A stretch of 64,000 nucleotides of DNA from contig NZ_DLHN01000039.1 of assembly GCF_002483235.1 (NCBI RefSeq), forward strand, positions 1 to 64,000, read 5' to 3'. The stretch's first letter is position 1; every line of letters starts with the position of its first letter. The position numbers were made by a program, and so were the translations under genes. Source of the stretch: Pedobacter glucosidilyticus. Its GTDB lineage: Bacteria; Bacteroidota; Bacteroidia; Sphingobacteriales; Sphingobacteriaceae. Below are positions 50,779 through 59,838 of the stretch, piece after piece. The notes below the pieces were generated by a model, which was given only the letters and a program-made list of their open reading frames with translations, did not search any database and was not told the origin of the DNA.

Positions 50779-52524
50779 ATGAAAACTAAAAGATATTTAA
50801 AATTAAGCTGTTTAGCAGCAAGTATTACATTAACTGTCTCTTGTAACAAGCTGGATGAATATAATCCATCCGGTGCTACTGCAGACGCTGTATGGTCTAC
50901 CCCAGAGGGTTTTGTTACCAATGTTAACGCAGCCTATTCTGAGCAAAGAGCATGGTATGGTAAAGAAGACGGTATTTTTATGTCAGAATCTGGTACCGAT
51001 TTATGGTTTAACCGAGATAAAAATACCTACGCTGGCCAATTAACGCAATACGCAGGTTTAACCCCTTTACAGGGAAACCCGGTTAGAGCTGCATGGAGAG
51101 ATTTATGGAAAGCTATAAATATCTGTAATGCAGGTATTAACCGTATTAACGATGCTGGCTTTACCAACCAAGCAGAAAAAAACAGAAGAGAAGGAGAACT
51201 ACGCTTTTTAAGAGCTTTTTACTATTGGCATATTGTAGAAACTTTCGGTGGTGTGATGTTACGTACAGAAGAAACCAAAACACCATTATTAACAGCTCAA
51301 AGAAGTCCGGTTGAAGACTTTTATAACCTTATCATTTCTGATTTAGAGTTTGCAGTAGCCAATCTTCCTTTACAAAGCTTTTGGGGCAATGAATACAGCA
51401 GAGCAAGTAAAAAATCTGCCATGGGCTTCTTAGCAAGAGCCTTACTATCCAGAGCTTATTATTCAACTGGTACTGATGCTCAAACCTATTTTACCAGAGC
51501 CAGAGACGCTGCAAAAGCCGTTATTGATAATAAAGCAGCTTTGGAAATAGATCTTTGGACAAGCTACGCCGATATGTGGAACCCAGCCAATAATAAACGC
51601 AATAAAGAAGCGCTTTATGTGGTCAGTAATTCTACCAATCAAGCCATCAATTACGATGCTAATGGTAACCGTTTATACCAAGTTTTTCAAGCCCGCTATA
51701 ATGGTAAACCTGGCTTGGTACAAAGTTTAGAGTATGGCTTTGAAAACAGCAGACGTTTAATGCCTACACTTAGTTTCTTAGATTATTTTAATGAAAATAT
51801 TGATAGTCGTTACGAGACTTCTTTCCAAGAAGTATGGATTGCCAATACCAATTTCACTTGGACAGCTTCATTAGCTGCTGCAAACAGGAAAGATCCTAGC
51901 GTTATTGGTAAAGTGATTAGAGCAGGTATTGATACTGCTTTATACATCACTAAAAAAGTTGTTCCTAATGATAGGTTAAAACCTTATATCGTTATTGATA
52001 GAGATAGTGTTTACAATACCAACGGAACCATTATTACTGGTGCAGACCATATCAATTTCAAGAAATTTAGAGACCCAGATCGTACTGCGGCCAATGCACA
52101 ACCTGGTTTTAAAGATGTTATTGTGATGCGTTTAGCAGAAATGTATTTAATAGCTGCCGAAGCCGAGTGGAAATTAAATAACCCAGGTGCAGCAGCAGAT
52201 TATATCAATGTTTTAAGAACTAGAGCAGCTAAAAAAACGCCGGTTAACCAAACAGCTGCCATGCAGGTGAGTGCAGCCAACATCAATGAAGATTTTATAT
52301 TGAAAGAAAGAGCCAGAGAATTGGCTGGTGAGCATCTTCGTTGGTTTGATTTAAAAAGAATGTTAGGTGCTAATAACGGACAAGCATTTGTTGATTTTAT
52401 AAAAGCACAAAACCCTGATATTACGCAAGTACAACCCTTCCACCGCCTACGTCCAATTAGGCAGGAAGAGTTAAATGCTTTACTAAATGCAGAAGAATTT
52501 GGACAAAATCCGGGATATGATTAA
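50779..52524 (+). CDS. RagB/SusD-family nutrient-binding lipoprotein
   Basis: 581 residues from the ATG at 50779, preferred because AGGA lies 5 bases upstream; an ATG at 50761, overlapping the susC stop, would add 6 residues. The lipoprotein signal ends LTVSC with Cys22. SusD hallmarks: WRDLWKAINICNAGINRI, RFLRAFYYWHIVETFGGVML, LAEMYLIAAEAEWKLNNPGAAADYINVLRTRA and the C-terminal ERARELAGEHLRWFDLKRM. It sits as a lid on SusC at the cell surface and captures the substrate. It ends at a terminator, so the locus carries no hydrolase. Confidence 0.94.
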   Translation: MKTKRYLKLSCLAASITLTVSCNKLDEYNPSGATADAVWSTPEGFVTNVNAAYSEQRAWYGKEDGIFMSESGTDLWFNRDKNTYAGQLTQYAGLTPLQGNPVRAAWRDLWKAINICNAGINRINDAGFTNQAEKNRREGELRFLRAFYYWHIVETFGGVMLRTEETKTPLLTAQRSPVEDFYNLIISDLEFAVANLPLQSFWGNEYSRASKKSAMGFLARALLSRAYYSTGTDAQTYFTRARDAAKAVIDNKAALEIDLWTSYADMWNPANNKRNKEALYVVSNSTNQAINYDANGNRLYQVFQARYNGKPGLVQSLEYGFENSRRLMPTLSFLDYFNENIDSRYETSFQEVWIANTNFTWTASLAAANRKDPSVIGKVIRAGIDTALYITKKVVPNDRLKPYIVIDRDSVYNTNGTIITGADHINFKKFRDPDRTAANAQPGFKDVIVMRLAEMYLIAAEAEWKLNNPGAAADYINVLRTRAAKKTPVNQTAAMQVSAANINEDFILKERARELAGEHLRWFDLKRMLGANNGQAFVDFIKAQNPDITQVQPFHRLRPIRQEELNALLNAEEFGQNPGYD

Positions 52525-52546
52525 AATTTGGTTGGGTTAGGTTAGT

Positions 52547-52578
52547 AAAGGGGGAGGATTAATTTCTTTCCCCTTTTT
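52547..52578. terminator. Terminator after susD
   Basis: AAAGGGG (52547-52553) pairs with CCCCTTT (52570-52576), followed by more T. It lies 23 bases after the susD stop and reaches the stop codon of the convergent gene. Confidence 0.75.
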
Positions 52579-53401
52579 AGTTTATCAATTCAAATTTGAT
52601 ATTAATCATGGTTTTTAATAAAGAATTTAATTGATAAACCCTTACCTGATTATTTGATGTAACTTCTATAGTTGCAGTATTTGGGGGATAATTTCCTTCA
52701 CTTAAAACAAATATCTGCATTACATTACTATTACTCTGCCCTAGCTCCAGCTCAAAAATATTCCCCTCATTATTAAGATTTAGTTTTTCACTCAACACTT
52801 TATTATTATAGATAATTTTAAGCTCATCGCCATCCAATTTACCATTATCAAAAATTCTAACTTTTACTTTATTACTAGCGCATGGGATGGTATTAACTAA
52901 ATGATTAGATAACCTCTCTATAGAGGTAGAAGTATTCGCAATAGAAAAGCTGTTAGACAGTTGTTGGATATTAGAAACTTTCTTTAATAATCTGATAGTC
53001 CCACTACCACAAATATTTTTTCTTTTATCTCTTCCTATAAAAGTGCCTTCTAAAAAATCGATACCATCAACATTTTTTCTTTTTAACGTAGCTTCTACGA
53101 AACAAATAATAGATTTATCTTCTTTAATTTTAGTTTTAATGATGCTCGTTTCTCTGAATTTTATAGCTCCATCTTGACTCATAGAACCTATAATATTAAC
53201 AACAGCTTCGTCTTTATTACCACTATTAGTTACGGATGTACCTATTAGTTGCTCTCCATTAATGAGCAGAATTAATTTATAGGTATAATCTCCTACACCT
53301 TTTACGGTAATAGTACCTAAGTATTCTTCTTCTACAGGTGCAGCATGAGCTAATGTCTTGAAAATAGAAAGGGCAATAAAAACAATAAGAAACTGCTTCA
53401 T
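52577..53401 (-). CDS. Secreted protein of unknown function
   Basis: 274 residues. A signal peptide (LIVFIALSIFKTLAHA) precedes a beta-rich protein. The middle contains CFVEATLKRKNVDGIDFLEGTFIGRDKRKN, which looks like an extracellular beta-barrel or lipocalin-like fold of uncertain type. The segment KVRIFDNGKLDGDELKIIYNNKVLSEKLNL resembles a domain repeatedly seen in secreted Bacteroidota proteins. I do not recognise a named family with a function. Its start overlaps the DUF2752 gene by four bases (ATGA), so it is the last gene of a three-gene set with a TM2 protein. It converges on susD. Confidence 0.7.
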   Translation of the reverse strand: MKQFLIVFIALSIFKTLAHAAPVEEEYLGTITVKGVGDYTYKLILLINGEQLIGTSVTNSGNKDEAVVNIIGSMSQDGAIKFRETSIIKTKIKEDKSIICFVEATLKRKNVDGIDFLEGTFIGRDKRKNICGSGTIRLLKKVSNIQQLSNSFSIANTSTSIERLSNHLVNTIPCASNKVKVRIFDNGKLDGDELKIIYNNKVLSEKLNLNNEGNIFELELGQSNSNVMQIFVLSEGNYPPNTATIEVTSNNQVRVYQLNSLLKTMINIKFELIN

Positions 53402-53730
53402 GAAGATTGGTATGCTTTATAAAATTTTTTGCTTGTTAAAATGAATTCTTGAAGTAGCAAAAAACACAAAATAGGAAAAACGATGAAAGAAACTTTATTA
53501 AAGTTCCAAGCGCCTACAAAATCTAAATTAATTAATCTGATACAGGCTCTTGTTAAGCCACAACCGTAGCATTCTATATCCGTTAATAAAGTAAACAAAC
53601 ATAAAGTTTGACTATGGTCATCAAATGATGATTTAGGAATTGAAATTAACCATAAAGGAAAAGCCGCTAAGCAAACTAACTTAGCGGCTAAAAAATACTT
53701 ATTATGCTTTAAATTATAGCGTTTTATCAT
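53398..53730 (-). CDS. DUF2752 membrane protein
   Basis: 110 residues from the ATG at 53730; alternative starts are the ATG at 53739 and GTG at 53757, all overlapping the TM2 gene end. The DUF2752 signature is CLFTLLTDIECYGCGLTRACIRLINLDFVGAWNFN, with the conserved cysteines and the GCGLTRA motif. Two or three hydrophobic segments place it in the inner membrane. The family is common in Bacteroidota and Actinobacteria and has no known function. The gene often occurs next to TM2-domain genes, as here. Confidence 0.8.
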   Translation of the reverse strand: MIKRYNLKHNKYFLAAKLVCLAAFPLWLISIPKSSFDDHSQTLCLFTLLTDIECYGCGLTRACIRLINLDFVGAWNFNKVSFIVFPILCFLLLQEFILTSKKFYKAYQSS

Positions 53731-54169
53731 AAGGACCATTCTTTGGTTGAAGATCACCTAAAATAATTCTAATAAAATCAATTAAAGACCAAATACCACA
53801 ACCGCCCAAAGTTAATAGTTGAACAACACCTTGCCAAGTATAACCTAGATAAAAACGGTGAATACCTAAACCACCAACAAAAAATGCTAGCAATAAAGCT
53901 ATAAGCTGACTTTTGCCACCAGCAGCCATAACACGCTCAATAAAAGATTTCTTTTCTTTTTTAACCTTCTTTTTAGTGTCTGATTTAAGATTTTCTTTAG
54001 CAGTTTCTGAACTAACAACTTTTTCCTCAACAGCAATCGGAGTAGCCGAAGTGTTTATTACTTTAGAAGTTTCGTTTGATTTTTGCGCTACAGGGAATGC
54101 AGCTCTTGTTTGATTAAAAGTTAGCGTTATTAAAACCGCTGTTAACAAAGTAAAAATTATTTTTTTCAT
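53714..54169 (-). CDS. TM2-domain protein with signal peptide
   Basis: 151 residues. A signal peptide (LLTAVLITLTFNQTRAA) and a Ser/Thr/Lys-rich linker (KVVSSETAKENLKSDTKKKVKKEKKS) lead to a TM2 domain: SQLIALLLAFFVGGLGIHRFYLGYTWQGVVQLLTLGGCGIWSLIDFIRIILG, with two helices joined by a short turn containing HRFYLG. TM2 proteins are small membrane proteins of unknown role. It overlaps the DUF2752 gene at its end and is 144 bases downstream of gldD. Confidence 0.88.
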   Translation of the reverse strand: MKKIIFTLLTAVLITLTFNQTRAAFPVAQKSNETSKVINTSATPIAVEEKVVSSETAKENLKSDTKKKVKKEKKSFIERVMAAGGKSQLIALLLAFFVGGLGIHRFYLGYTWQGVVQLLTLGGCGIWSLIDFIRIILGDLQPKNGPYDKTL

Positions 54170-54313
54170 ACAATTAAGTTTATTGAAGCTAAACTATTAA
54201 TTTAATTTATAATACAAACTAATTTTTAATAAAAATAAATAACTTTCTTTTTTTGTTATATCAATGTTTATTTATTTCTCAAAAAGAGAATAAATTTATA
54301 TTAAAAATATTTT

Positions 54314-54895
54314 CTATCTCCATTTAAAGGTTCTAATCATTTTATCCATATCTTTTTTGATAAAATCTATCACAGGTTGTATAGAGTCTTGCTGTGGCTT
54401 TTCATTAAAATATAAAGCTGCCCGAAGATAATGCTGGCTACTATCTGTTAAGAAAAATTGGCTGGACGATGCGGTATTACCACTTATGGTATAATAAATA
54501 CCATATACTTGATCTTGTCTGTTGGTAATTAAAGCCTCATCTATCCCTGTAGCTTTAACGGTATGTTTAAAGGCTAATTTTCTTGAGTCTTCTGTTAGTT
54601 GTGTAAACTCTTGCGGAGAACGAATAGGGTAATAGCTAATATGTAAGCGAGCATTAAAGGCCGGAAAGGTTAAATTGTACCAATATGGCTGAGCATTTTT
54701 AGAACTATCGGGATACATACTGGCGTATACCGGATACTCAAATTCAAATGGTGCTGATGATGAAAAAGTTTGATATTGCTTTTCTGGAAATGCTATCCTG
54801 AAATATCCTCTTGGTTTTGGACTATAATGAGGCTGATTACATGCTAGTATAAATGCTATGAAATTTATACAAATACCTATTTTTACTAACCTCAT
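54314..54895 (-). CDS. gldD: Gliding-motility lipoprotein GldD
   Basis: 193 residues. The lipoprotein signal ends FILAC with Cys19. The family start is PKPRGYFRIAFPEKQYQTF, followed by CxxP-free beta-rich sequence including PYWYNLTFPAFNARLHISYYP. GldD is an essential component of the gliding and type IX secretion machinery in flavobacteria and is also found in Bacteroidota not known to glide. Its common neighbour gldE is not adjacent here; instead it is 8 bases downstream of aroE, in a run with a ComA-like gene and a TPR gene. Confidence 0.9.
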   Translation of the reverse strand: MRLVKIGICINFIAFILACNQPHYSPKPRGYFRIAFPEKQYQTFSSSAPFEFEYPVYASMYPDSSKNAQPYWYNLTFPAFNARLHISYYPIRSPQEFTQLTEDSRKLAFKHTVKATGIDEALITNRQDQVYGIYYTISGNTASSSQFFLTDSSQHYLRAALYFNEKPQQDSIQPVIDFIKKDMDKMIRTFKWR

Positions 54896-54903
54896 GGTGT
54901 AGA

Positions 54904-55698
54904 TTATTTAGAATTCCAGATTTCCCAAGATTTTTCTGCTTGTAGTTCTAGCATTTCATAACCGTTCTTTATCTGCGCTCCTTTTTCTTTCCCTTTTTTT
55001 AAGAAGGCAGTTTCTTCTGGATTGTAAATTAAATCGTAAAGCAAATGTTTATCATCTATAAAATCATAAGGAATAGCAGGTGCTTCTTCTGTATTTGGGT
55101 AAGTGCCAACTGGACTGGTATTGATAATGATTTTATGCTCTTTAACGAGTTCTTTACCTAAATCCTGATAAGAAATGATATTACCATAAGGCTTACGGGA
55201 AACGAAGGTATAATCTATTTTTAACTTCTCTAGCACATATTTAACGGCCCTTGCAGCACCACCATTTCCTAAAACTAAAGCCTTTTTGTGGTAACTTTTT
55301 AACATCGGTTTTAAGGATTGCTCAAAACCATAAACATCCGTATTATAGCCTTTTAATTTTGGTTTATGCGCATTCATGGTGCATAACTCGCCAGAAAATA
55401 AAGACCTTACTGCATGGTGGTGCGTTACTTTAATACAGTTTACTGCATCAACTTCTTTGGCTACAGGATCTATTTCATCCAGATAATACATGATACCTAT
55501 TTTATGCGGAATGGTTACATTTAATCCACAAATATCTTTATCATCTTTCAGTAGTGCCGGAAAATCACTTAAATTTTGAAGCGGATAAAGCTTATACTCA
55601 TGCGCTGCTAAATCTAATTTCTCAAATTTTTCTGTAAAATATTTCTCAGAAAAAGAGTGGCCTAAAGGGTAGCCAATTAATCCAAATTTCTTCATCAA
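54904..55698 (-). CDS. aroE: Shikimate dehydrogenase
   Basis: 264 residues; reduces 3-dehydroshikimate with NADPH in aromatic amino acid synthesis. The N-terminal substrate domain has GLIGYPLGHSFSEKYFTEKF and GLNVTIPHK with the catalytic lysine. The NADPH domain has VLGNGGAARAVKYVL and INTSPVGTYPN; the C-terminus has NGYEMLELQAEKSWEIW. All are intact. Between the ComA-like gene (30 bases upstream) and gldD (8 bases downstream). Confidence 0.94.
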   Translation of the reverse strand: MMKKFGLIGYPLGHSFSEKYFTEKFEKLDLAAHEYKLYPLQNLSDFPALLKDDKDICGLNVTIPHKIGIMYYLDEIDPVAKEVDAVNCIKVTHHHAVRSLFSGELCTMNAHKPKLKGYNTDVYGFEQSLKPMLKSYHKKALVLGNGGAARAVKYVLEKLKIDYTFVSRKPYGNIISYQDLGKELVKEHKIIINTSPVGTYPNTEEAPAIPYDFIDDKHLLYDLIYNPEETAFLKKGKEKGAQIKNGYEMLELQAEKSWEIWNSK

Positions 55699-55728
55699 TC
55701 TGTCTGGAACGGTTTTAAACCGGATCCT

Positions 55729-56505
55729 TTACTTCTTATTCAAAAAATGACTAAATGTATCGCCACGCAAACCTAATCTGATGGTTTCTAGCGGGATAAC
55801 TTCTGCCGGAGCAATATTTCCTAAATTTACATTAGTACCTATCAACTCTATAAACCAAACTTGTTGTGCTTTTTGAGGAGCTTCCCAAATGATAGTTTCT
55901 TCTGGTATTTGAGTTAGTATTTCATCAACTAAACCTTGTCTTACTTCGCCAGAATCACGGTAAATACCTACATTACCACCTTCTCTTGCTTCGGCAATAA
56001 CTTTCCATGAGCCTGCTTCAATTTCGGTTTTCATGAGCTGTATCCACTTATAAGGAGCAAAAATTTTGGTAGCATCTTTAGAGCCTACTTCAGAGATTAC
56101 TGTAAAATCTGCACTTAGCTTTCTTATGTATTCGCATTTTTCATCCTGTTGGATTTCTATAGAACCATCAGAAACTTCTACATACTCCATACCGTATTGT
56201 TCTAAAACACGACGATAATCATCAAACTGGTCTCTTACAATAAAAGCTTCAAATAAAGTACCGCCAAAATAAACAGGTATACCGGCATCTTTATAAAGTT
56301 TTAACTTCTCTTTTAAATTAGGTGTAACATAAGAAGTAGCCCATCCTAATTTTACAATATCTGTATGTGTACCCGAAACTTCCAGAAAGTCTTCTACCTG
56401 GCGAAGGCTTAAGCCTTTATCCATGACCATGGTTAATCCTTTCTCACGTGGCTTTTGCGTACGCTCAGGAATATTTTTAAGTGTGTAATTCATATTCGGG
56501 TGCAA
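55729..56505 (-). CDS. Phosphosulfolactate synthase (ComA-like)
   Basis: 258 residues, the size of ComA, which joins sulfite to phosphoenolpyruvate to give phosphosulfolactate. Family segments: RTQKPREKGLTMVMDKGLSLRQVEDFLEVSGTHTDIVKLGWATS, PVYFGGTLFEAFIVR, YVEVSDGSIEI, VISEVGSKD and ARESGNVGIY-like AREGGNVGIY. In methanogens it starts coenzyme M synthesis. In Bacteroidota it is more plausibly used for sulfonate metabolites or sulfonolipid precursors such as capnine, though this is not shown. It precedes aroE and gldD on the minus strand. Confidence 0.85.
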   Translation of the reverse strand: MHPNMNYTLKNIPERTQKPREKGLTMVMDKGLSLRQVEDFLEVSGTHTDIVKLGWATSYVTPNLKEKLKLYKDAGIPVYFGGTLFEAFIVRDQFDDYRRVLEQYGMEYVEVSDGSIEIQQDEKCEYIRKLSADFTVISEVGSKDATKIFAPYKWIQLMKTEIEAGSWKVIAEAREGGNVGIYRDSGEVRQGLVDEILTQIPEETIIWEAPQKAQQVWFIELIGTNVNLGNIAPAEVIPLETIRLGLRGDTFSHFLNKK

Positions 56506-56570
56506 AAATTCAAAAAAAAATTCAAAACTCTATTAACTAGATGCTTTTGATTTTACTAATTCTTGAAATC

Positions 56571-57977
56571 TTATTTAGAGAATCTGTTAATGATATCGAT
56601 AATAACCTTATTATCTTGCAACTGAGGCAGATATTCGAATAATAAATAATGTTTATCAACATCAGTGTGTAATGCCAGTTGTAGTTGCGTTAAAGCCTCA
56701 TTATACTGCCCATCAGCAAATAAATAAGCTACCAACCGATAGTAAAGCTCAGCAGCATCCGGATTATTTTTAATGCCTTCTGCAATAATTTCGATACATA
56801 GTTTAAGATTACTCTGCTCAAAAACTATAGACGAATAATCTAGCCAAGCTTCTACATCTAGGGGATTAAGCTCAACCACTTTTTCATAAGCTTTAACAGA
56901 CTCTTCTAAGTTGTTTAACTTATAATAAGCATCAGCCATAGCGAACCAGAAATCTGGGTTTTGATCATCAAGATGGAGCGCCTTTTTATAGAAATGTAAA
57001 GATTCAAAATAGCGTTCTTCAAAATCAAGCGTTACACCAATACCATACCAAGCATCAGCCAGTTTAGTATCCATTTTAACAGCTTTTTTGTAGTAAGAAC
57101 GAGCCTCGTCCATTTTCTCTAACTTCTCGTAACACTCGCCAATAGCACAGTAAGTATCCGCATTGGGTGGTTCGTACTCGAAAGTTTGTTTATAAACGTC
57201 TATTGCCTCGGCATATTTATCTAATTGTACCAAAGCATTGCCTTTGTTGAAATAGGCTGATGAGAAATTTTCTTTAATTAAAATGGCATAATCGTATGCA
57301 TCAATAGCCTTTTCAAAAAGGCCAATTTTATGGTAAGCATTACCCAAATTGTACCAAGCGGCAAAAGAGTAAGGCTCGTTATCAATATATTGTTTATAAA
57401 ACTGTATGCTTTCATCCTGTTTATCTAATACATCGTAACAAAATGCCAACTCGTAAAGTGCATCCTGGTTTTCCATATTATTTTCTAAACAGCGCTTAAG
57501 GTAATTTACGGCCTCTTCATAATCACCCATGTTTTGGTATACATAGGCAATCTGCATCAATACCTCATCTTTAGACTCGGCCATATCTAAGGCAATTAAA
57601 AGATTTTCTAAAGCATCCTCATGGTGTTCTAAACTTTCATAGATATTTCCTCTAATCAGGTATATATCGCCTTCTGAGGGCTCTAGCAACTCTGCTCTTT
57701 CTAAAGAAGCAAAGGCTTTATCAATTTCATTAGTAAAAACATATAATTGTGCCTGTTTAATTAAAAACATAGCTGCAAAAGGATGCTGCAATACGGCATA
57801 ATCTATCACCTGTAAGGCTTTTACAGGATCGTTTTTCTCTATGTAGTAATCAATGATATTTTCAAAAACGTGGGCATCAAAAAAATACTGATCCTGGTTA
57901 CGAACCATTTCCTCATAACGCTCTACGGATTGTTTTGGATCCTCAGAAAATTCAAAGTCAAATTCTTCTTCTTCCAT
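56571..57977 (-). CDS. Cytoplasmic TPR-repeat protein
   Basis: 468 residues made of about eleven tetratricopeptide repeats, for example AAWYNLGNAYHKIGLFEKAIDAYDYAI, AYFNKGNALVQLDKYAEAIDVYKQTFEYEPPN and FWFAMADAYYKLNNLEESVKAYEKVVELNP. The N-terminus is very acidic (MEEEEFDFEFSEDP) and there is no signal peptide, so it should be cytoplasmic. It is the first gene of the ComA-aroE-gldD run, 65 bases upstream of the ComA-like gene. Close homologues are conserved in Bacteroidota; partner proteins are unknown. Confidence 0.85.
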   Translation of the reverse strand: MEEEEFDFEFSEDPKQSVERYEEMVRNQDQYFFDAHVFENIIDYYIEKNDPVKALQVIDYAVLQHPFAAMFLIKQAQLYVFTNEIDKAFASLERAELLEPSEGDIYLIRGNIYESLEHHEDALENLLIALDMAESKDEVLMQIAYVYQNMGDYEEAVNYLKRCLENNMENQDALYELAFCYDVLDKQDESIQFYKQYIDNEPYSFAAWYNLGNAYHKIGLFEKAIDAYDYAILIKENFSSAYFNKGNALVQLDKYAEAIDVYKQTFEYEPPNADTYCAIGECYEKLEKMDEARSYYKKAVKMDTKLADAWYGIGVTLDFEERYFESLHFYKKALHLDDQNPDFWFAMADAYYKLNNLEESVKAYEKVVELNPLDVEAWLDYSSIVFEQSNLKLCIEIIAEGIKNNPDAAELYYRLVAYLFADGQYNEALTQLQLALHTDVDKHYLLFEYLPQLQDNKVIIDIINRFSK

Positions 57978-58248
57978 GACTGTTAATATTATAGAGAACG
58001 TAATTTTCTGTACAGTATTGGATAATGCCTAGTATACAGAACAATAATTACTCTCAAATTATAATTTATGATATTAATTAAAGCATTTATTTTTCAACAA
58101 ATAGACACCTCCTATCTTAATTATTTGATAATTAACGCTATACAAAGCCTTTTTACGGCCATATATTTTTAAACATTTTGGTTTATGATTGTTAATTAAA
58201 GAATGCAAAAATTTAGCCCGATATTTAATCGTCATCAAATAACACATC

Positions 58249-59784
58249 ATGGAAAATAAAATTCAGCATATTTTACAGGCATTAAACCTTCATGAAACAA
58301 ATAAAGGTACTAGCACAGGCAGCCATTGGTTTGATGGGGAAGAAGCTAAAGCTATTTTCTCTCCAGTTGATGGCAAGCAGATAGCAAAAGTAAGTTTTAG
58401 TACGCTGCAAAGTTATGATAAGCTTATTGAGCAAGCAGAAAAAGCATTTATCATCTGGAGAAATTGGCCCGCACCCAAACGCGGCGAGATGGTAAGACAA
58501 ATAGGTGAAGCACTACGTAAGCATAAAAATGATTTAGGCACTTTAGTTTCTTATGAGATGGGAAAAAGCCTGCAAGAAGGCTTAGGAGAAGTACAGGAGA
58601 TGATAGATATATGTGATTTTGCGGTTGGTTTATCCAGACAATTATATGGTTTAACCATGCACTCTGAAAGGCCACAACACCGTATGTACGAGCAGTGGCA
58701 TCCTTTAGGTGTGGTTGGTATCATCTCTGCTTTTAATTTCCCCGTGGCGGTTTGGAGTTGGAATGCTGCCCTAGCCTGGGTGTGTGGTAATGTTTGTATT
58801 TGGAAACCATCAGAAAAGACACCTTTAACAGCAATCGCTTGTCAACAAATCATCTCAAAAGTTTTTGAACAAAACCAAGTGCCAGAAGGCGTCTCTTGTT
58901 TGTTGTGTGGTGATAGCGTTTTAGGAGAAAAACTGGCTCACGATAATAAAATAGCCTTATTATCTGCTACAGGTTCTACCAGCATGGGTAAAGCGGTTGC
59001 GCAGGCTGTGGCTGGTAGACTGGGTAAATATTTATTAGAACTAGGCGGTAATAATGCCATCATCATATCTGCCGAGGCAGATTTAGAGATGAGCCTTATA
59101 GGTGCCGTTTTTGGTGCTGTGGGCACAGCAGGGCAAAGATGTACTTCTACCCGTAGGTTAATCATCCACGAAAGTGTTTACCAAGCCTTTAAAGAAAAAT
59201 TGGTTAAAGCTTATGCCCAACTTAATATTGGCAATCCTTTGGATGAGCAAAACCATGTGGGACCACTTATAGATAAGCAAGCCGTAGCACATTATTTGGC
59301 TGCTATAGAAAAATGCAAGGCACAGGGCGGAAATTTTATTGTAGAAGGGGGTGTTCTAACTGGCGAAGCTTACGCTTCTGGTTGCTATGTTAAACCTTGT
59401 ATTGCCGAGGTAGAACCTCATATTGATGTGGTAAAGACAGAAACCTTTGCCCCCATTTTGTATATCATGAAATACAAAAGTTTAGATGAAGCTATAGCTA
59501 TTCAGAATGATGTTCCGCAAGGTTTATCATCAGCTATCATGACCAATCATTTAAGAGAAGCAGAGCAGTTTTTAAGTGTTAATGGGTCTGATTGCGGAAT
59601 TGCTAATGTAAATATTGGAACTTCAGGAGCAGAAATTGGAGGTGCCTTTGGTGGAGAGAAAGAAACAGGCGGAGGCAGAGAGTCTGGCTCTGATGCCTGG
59701 AAAGCTTATATGAGAAGGCAAACCATCACCATTAACTACTCTCATCAACTTCCTTTAGCACAAGGCATAAAATTTGATATATAG
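58249..59784 (+). CDS. Aldehyde dehydrogenase, ALDH7 type (likely alpha-aminoadipic semialdehyde dehydrogenase)
   Basis: 511 residues. Catalytic Cys298 is in GQRCTSTRR and general-base Glu264 is in LLELGGNNA. NAD-binding segments are FNFPVAVWSWNAALAWVCGNVCIWKPSEKT and GSTSMGKAV. The GQRCTSTRR and EQWHPLGVVGIISAFNFP motifs are those of the ALDH7/antiquitin group, which oxidises alpha-aminoadipic semialdehyde in lysine catabolism. No other lysine-degradation gene is adjacent. Monocistronic or co-transcribed with the following lipoprotein gene 54 bases downstream. Confidence 0.9.
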   Translation: MENKIQHILQALNLHETNKGTSTGSHWFDGEEAKAIFSPVDGKQIAKVSFSTLQSYDKLIEQAEKAFIIWRNWPAPKRGEMVRQIGEALRKHKNDLGTLVSYEMGKSLQEGLGEVQEMIDICDFAVGLSRQLYGLTMHSERPQHRMYEQWHPLGVVGIISAFNFPVAVWSWNAALAWVCGNVCIWKPSEKTPLTAIACQQIISKVFEQNQVPEGVSCLLCGDSVLGEKLAHDNKIALLSATGSTSMGKAVAQAVAGRLGKYLLELGGNNAIIISAEADLEMSLIGAVFGAVGTAGQRCTSTRRLIIHESVYQAFKEKLVKAYAQLNIGNPLDEQNHVGPLIDKQAVAHYLAAIEKCKAQGGNFIVEGGVLTGEAYASGCYVKPCIAEVEPHIDVVKTETFAPILYIMKYKSLDEAIAIQNDVPQGLSSAIMTNHLREAEQFLSVNGSDCGIANVNIGTSGAEIGGAFGGEKETGGGRESGSDAWKAYMRRQTITINYSHQLPLAQGIKFDI

Positions 59785-59838
59785 CTGTTTTTAACCGTTA
59801 GTGTTTAACTACAAATAGTCTATCAAACAATTAAAATC

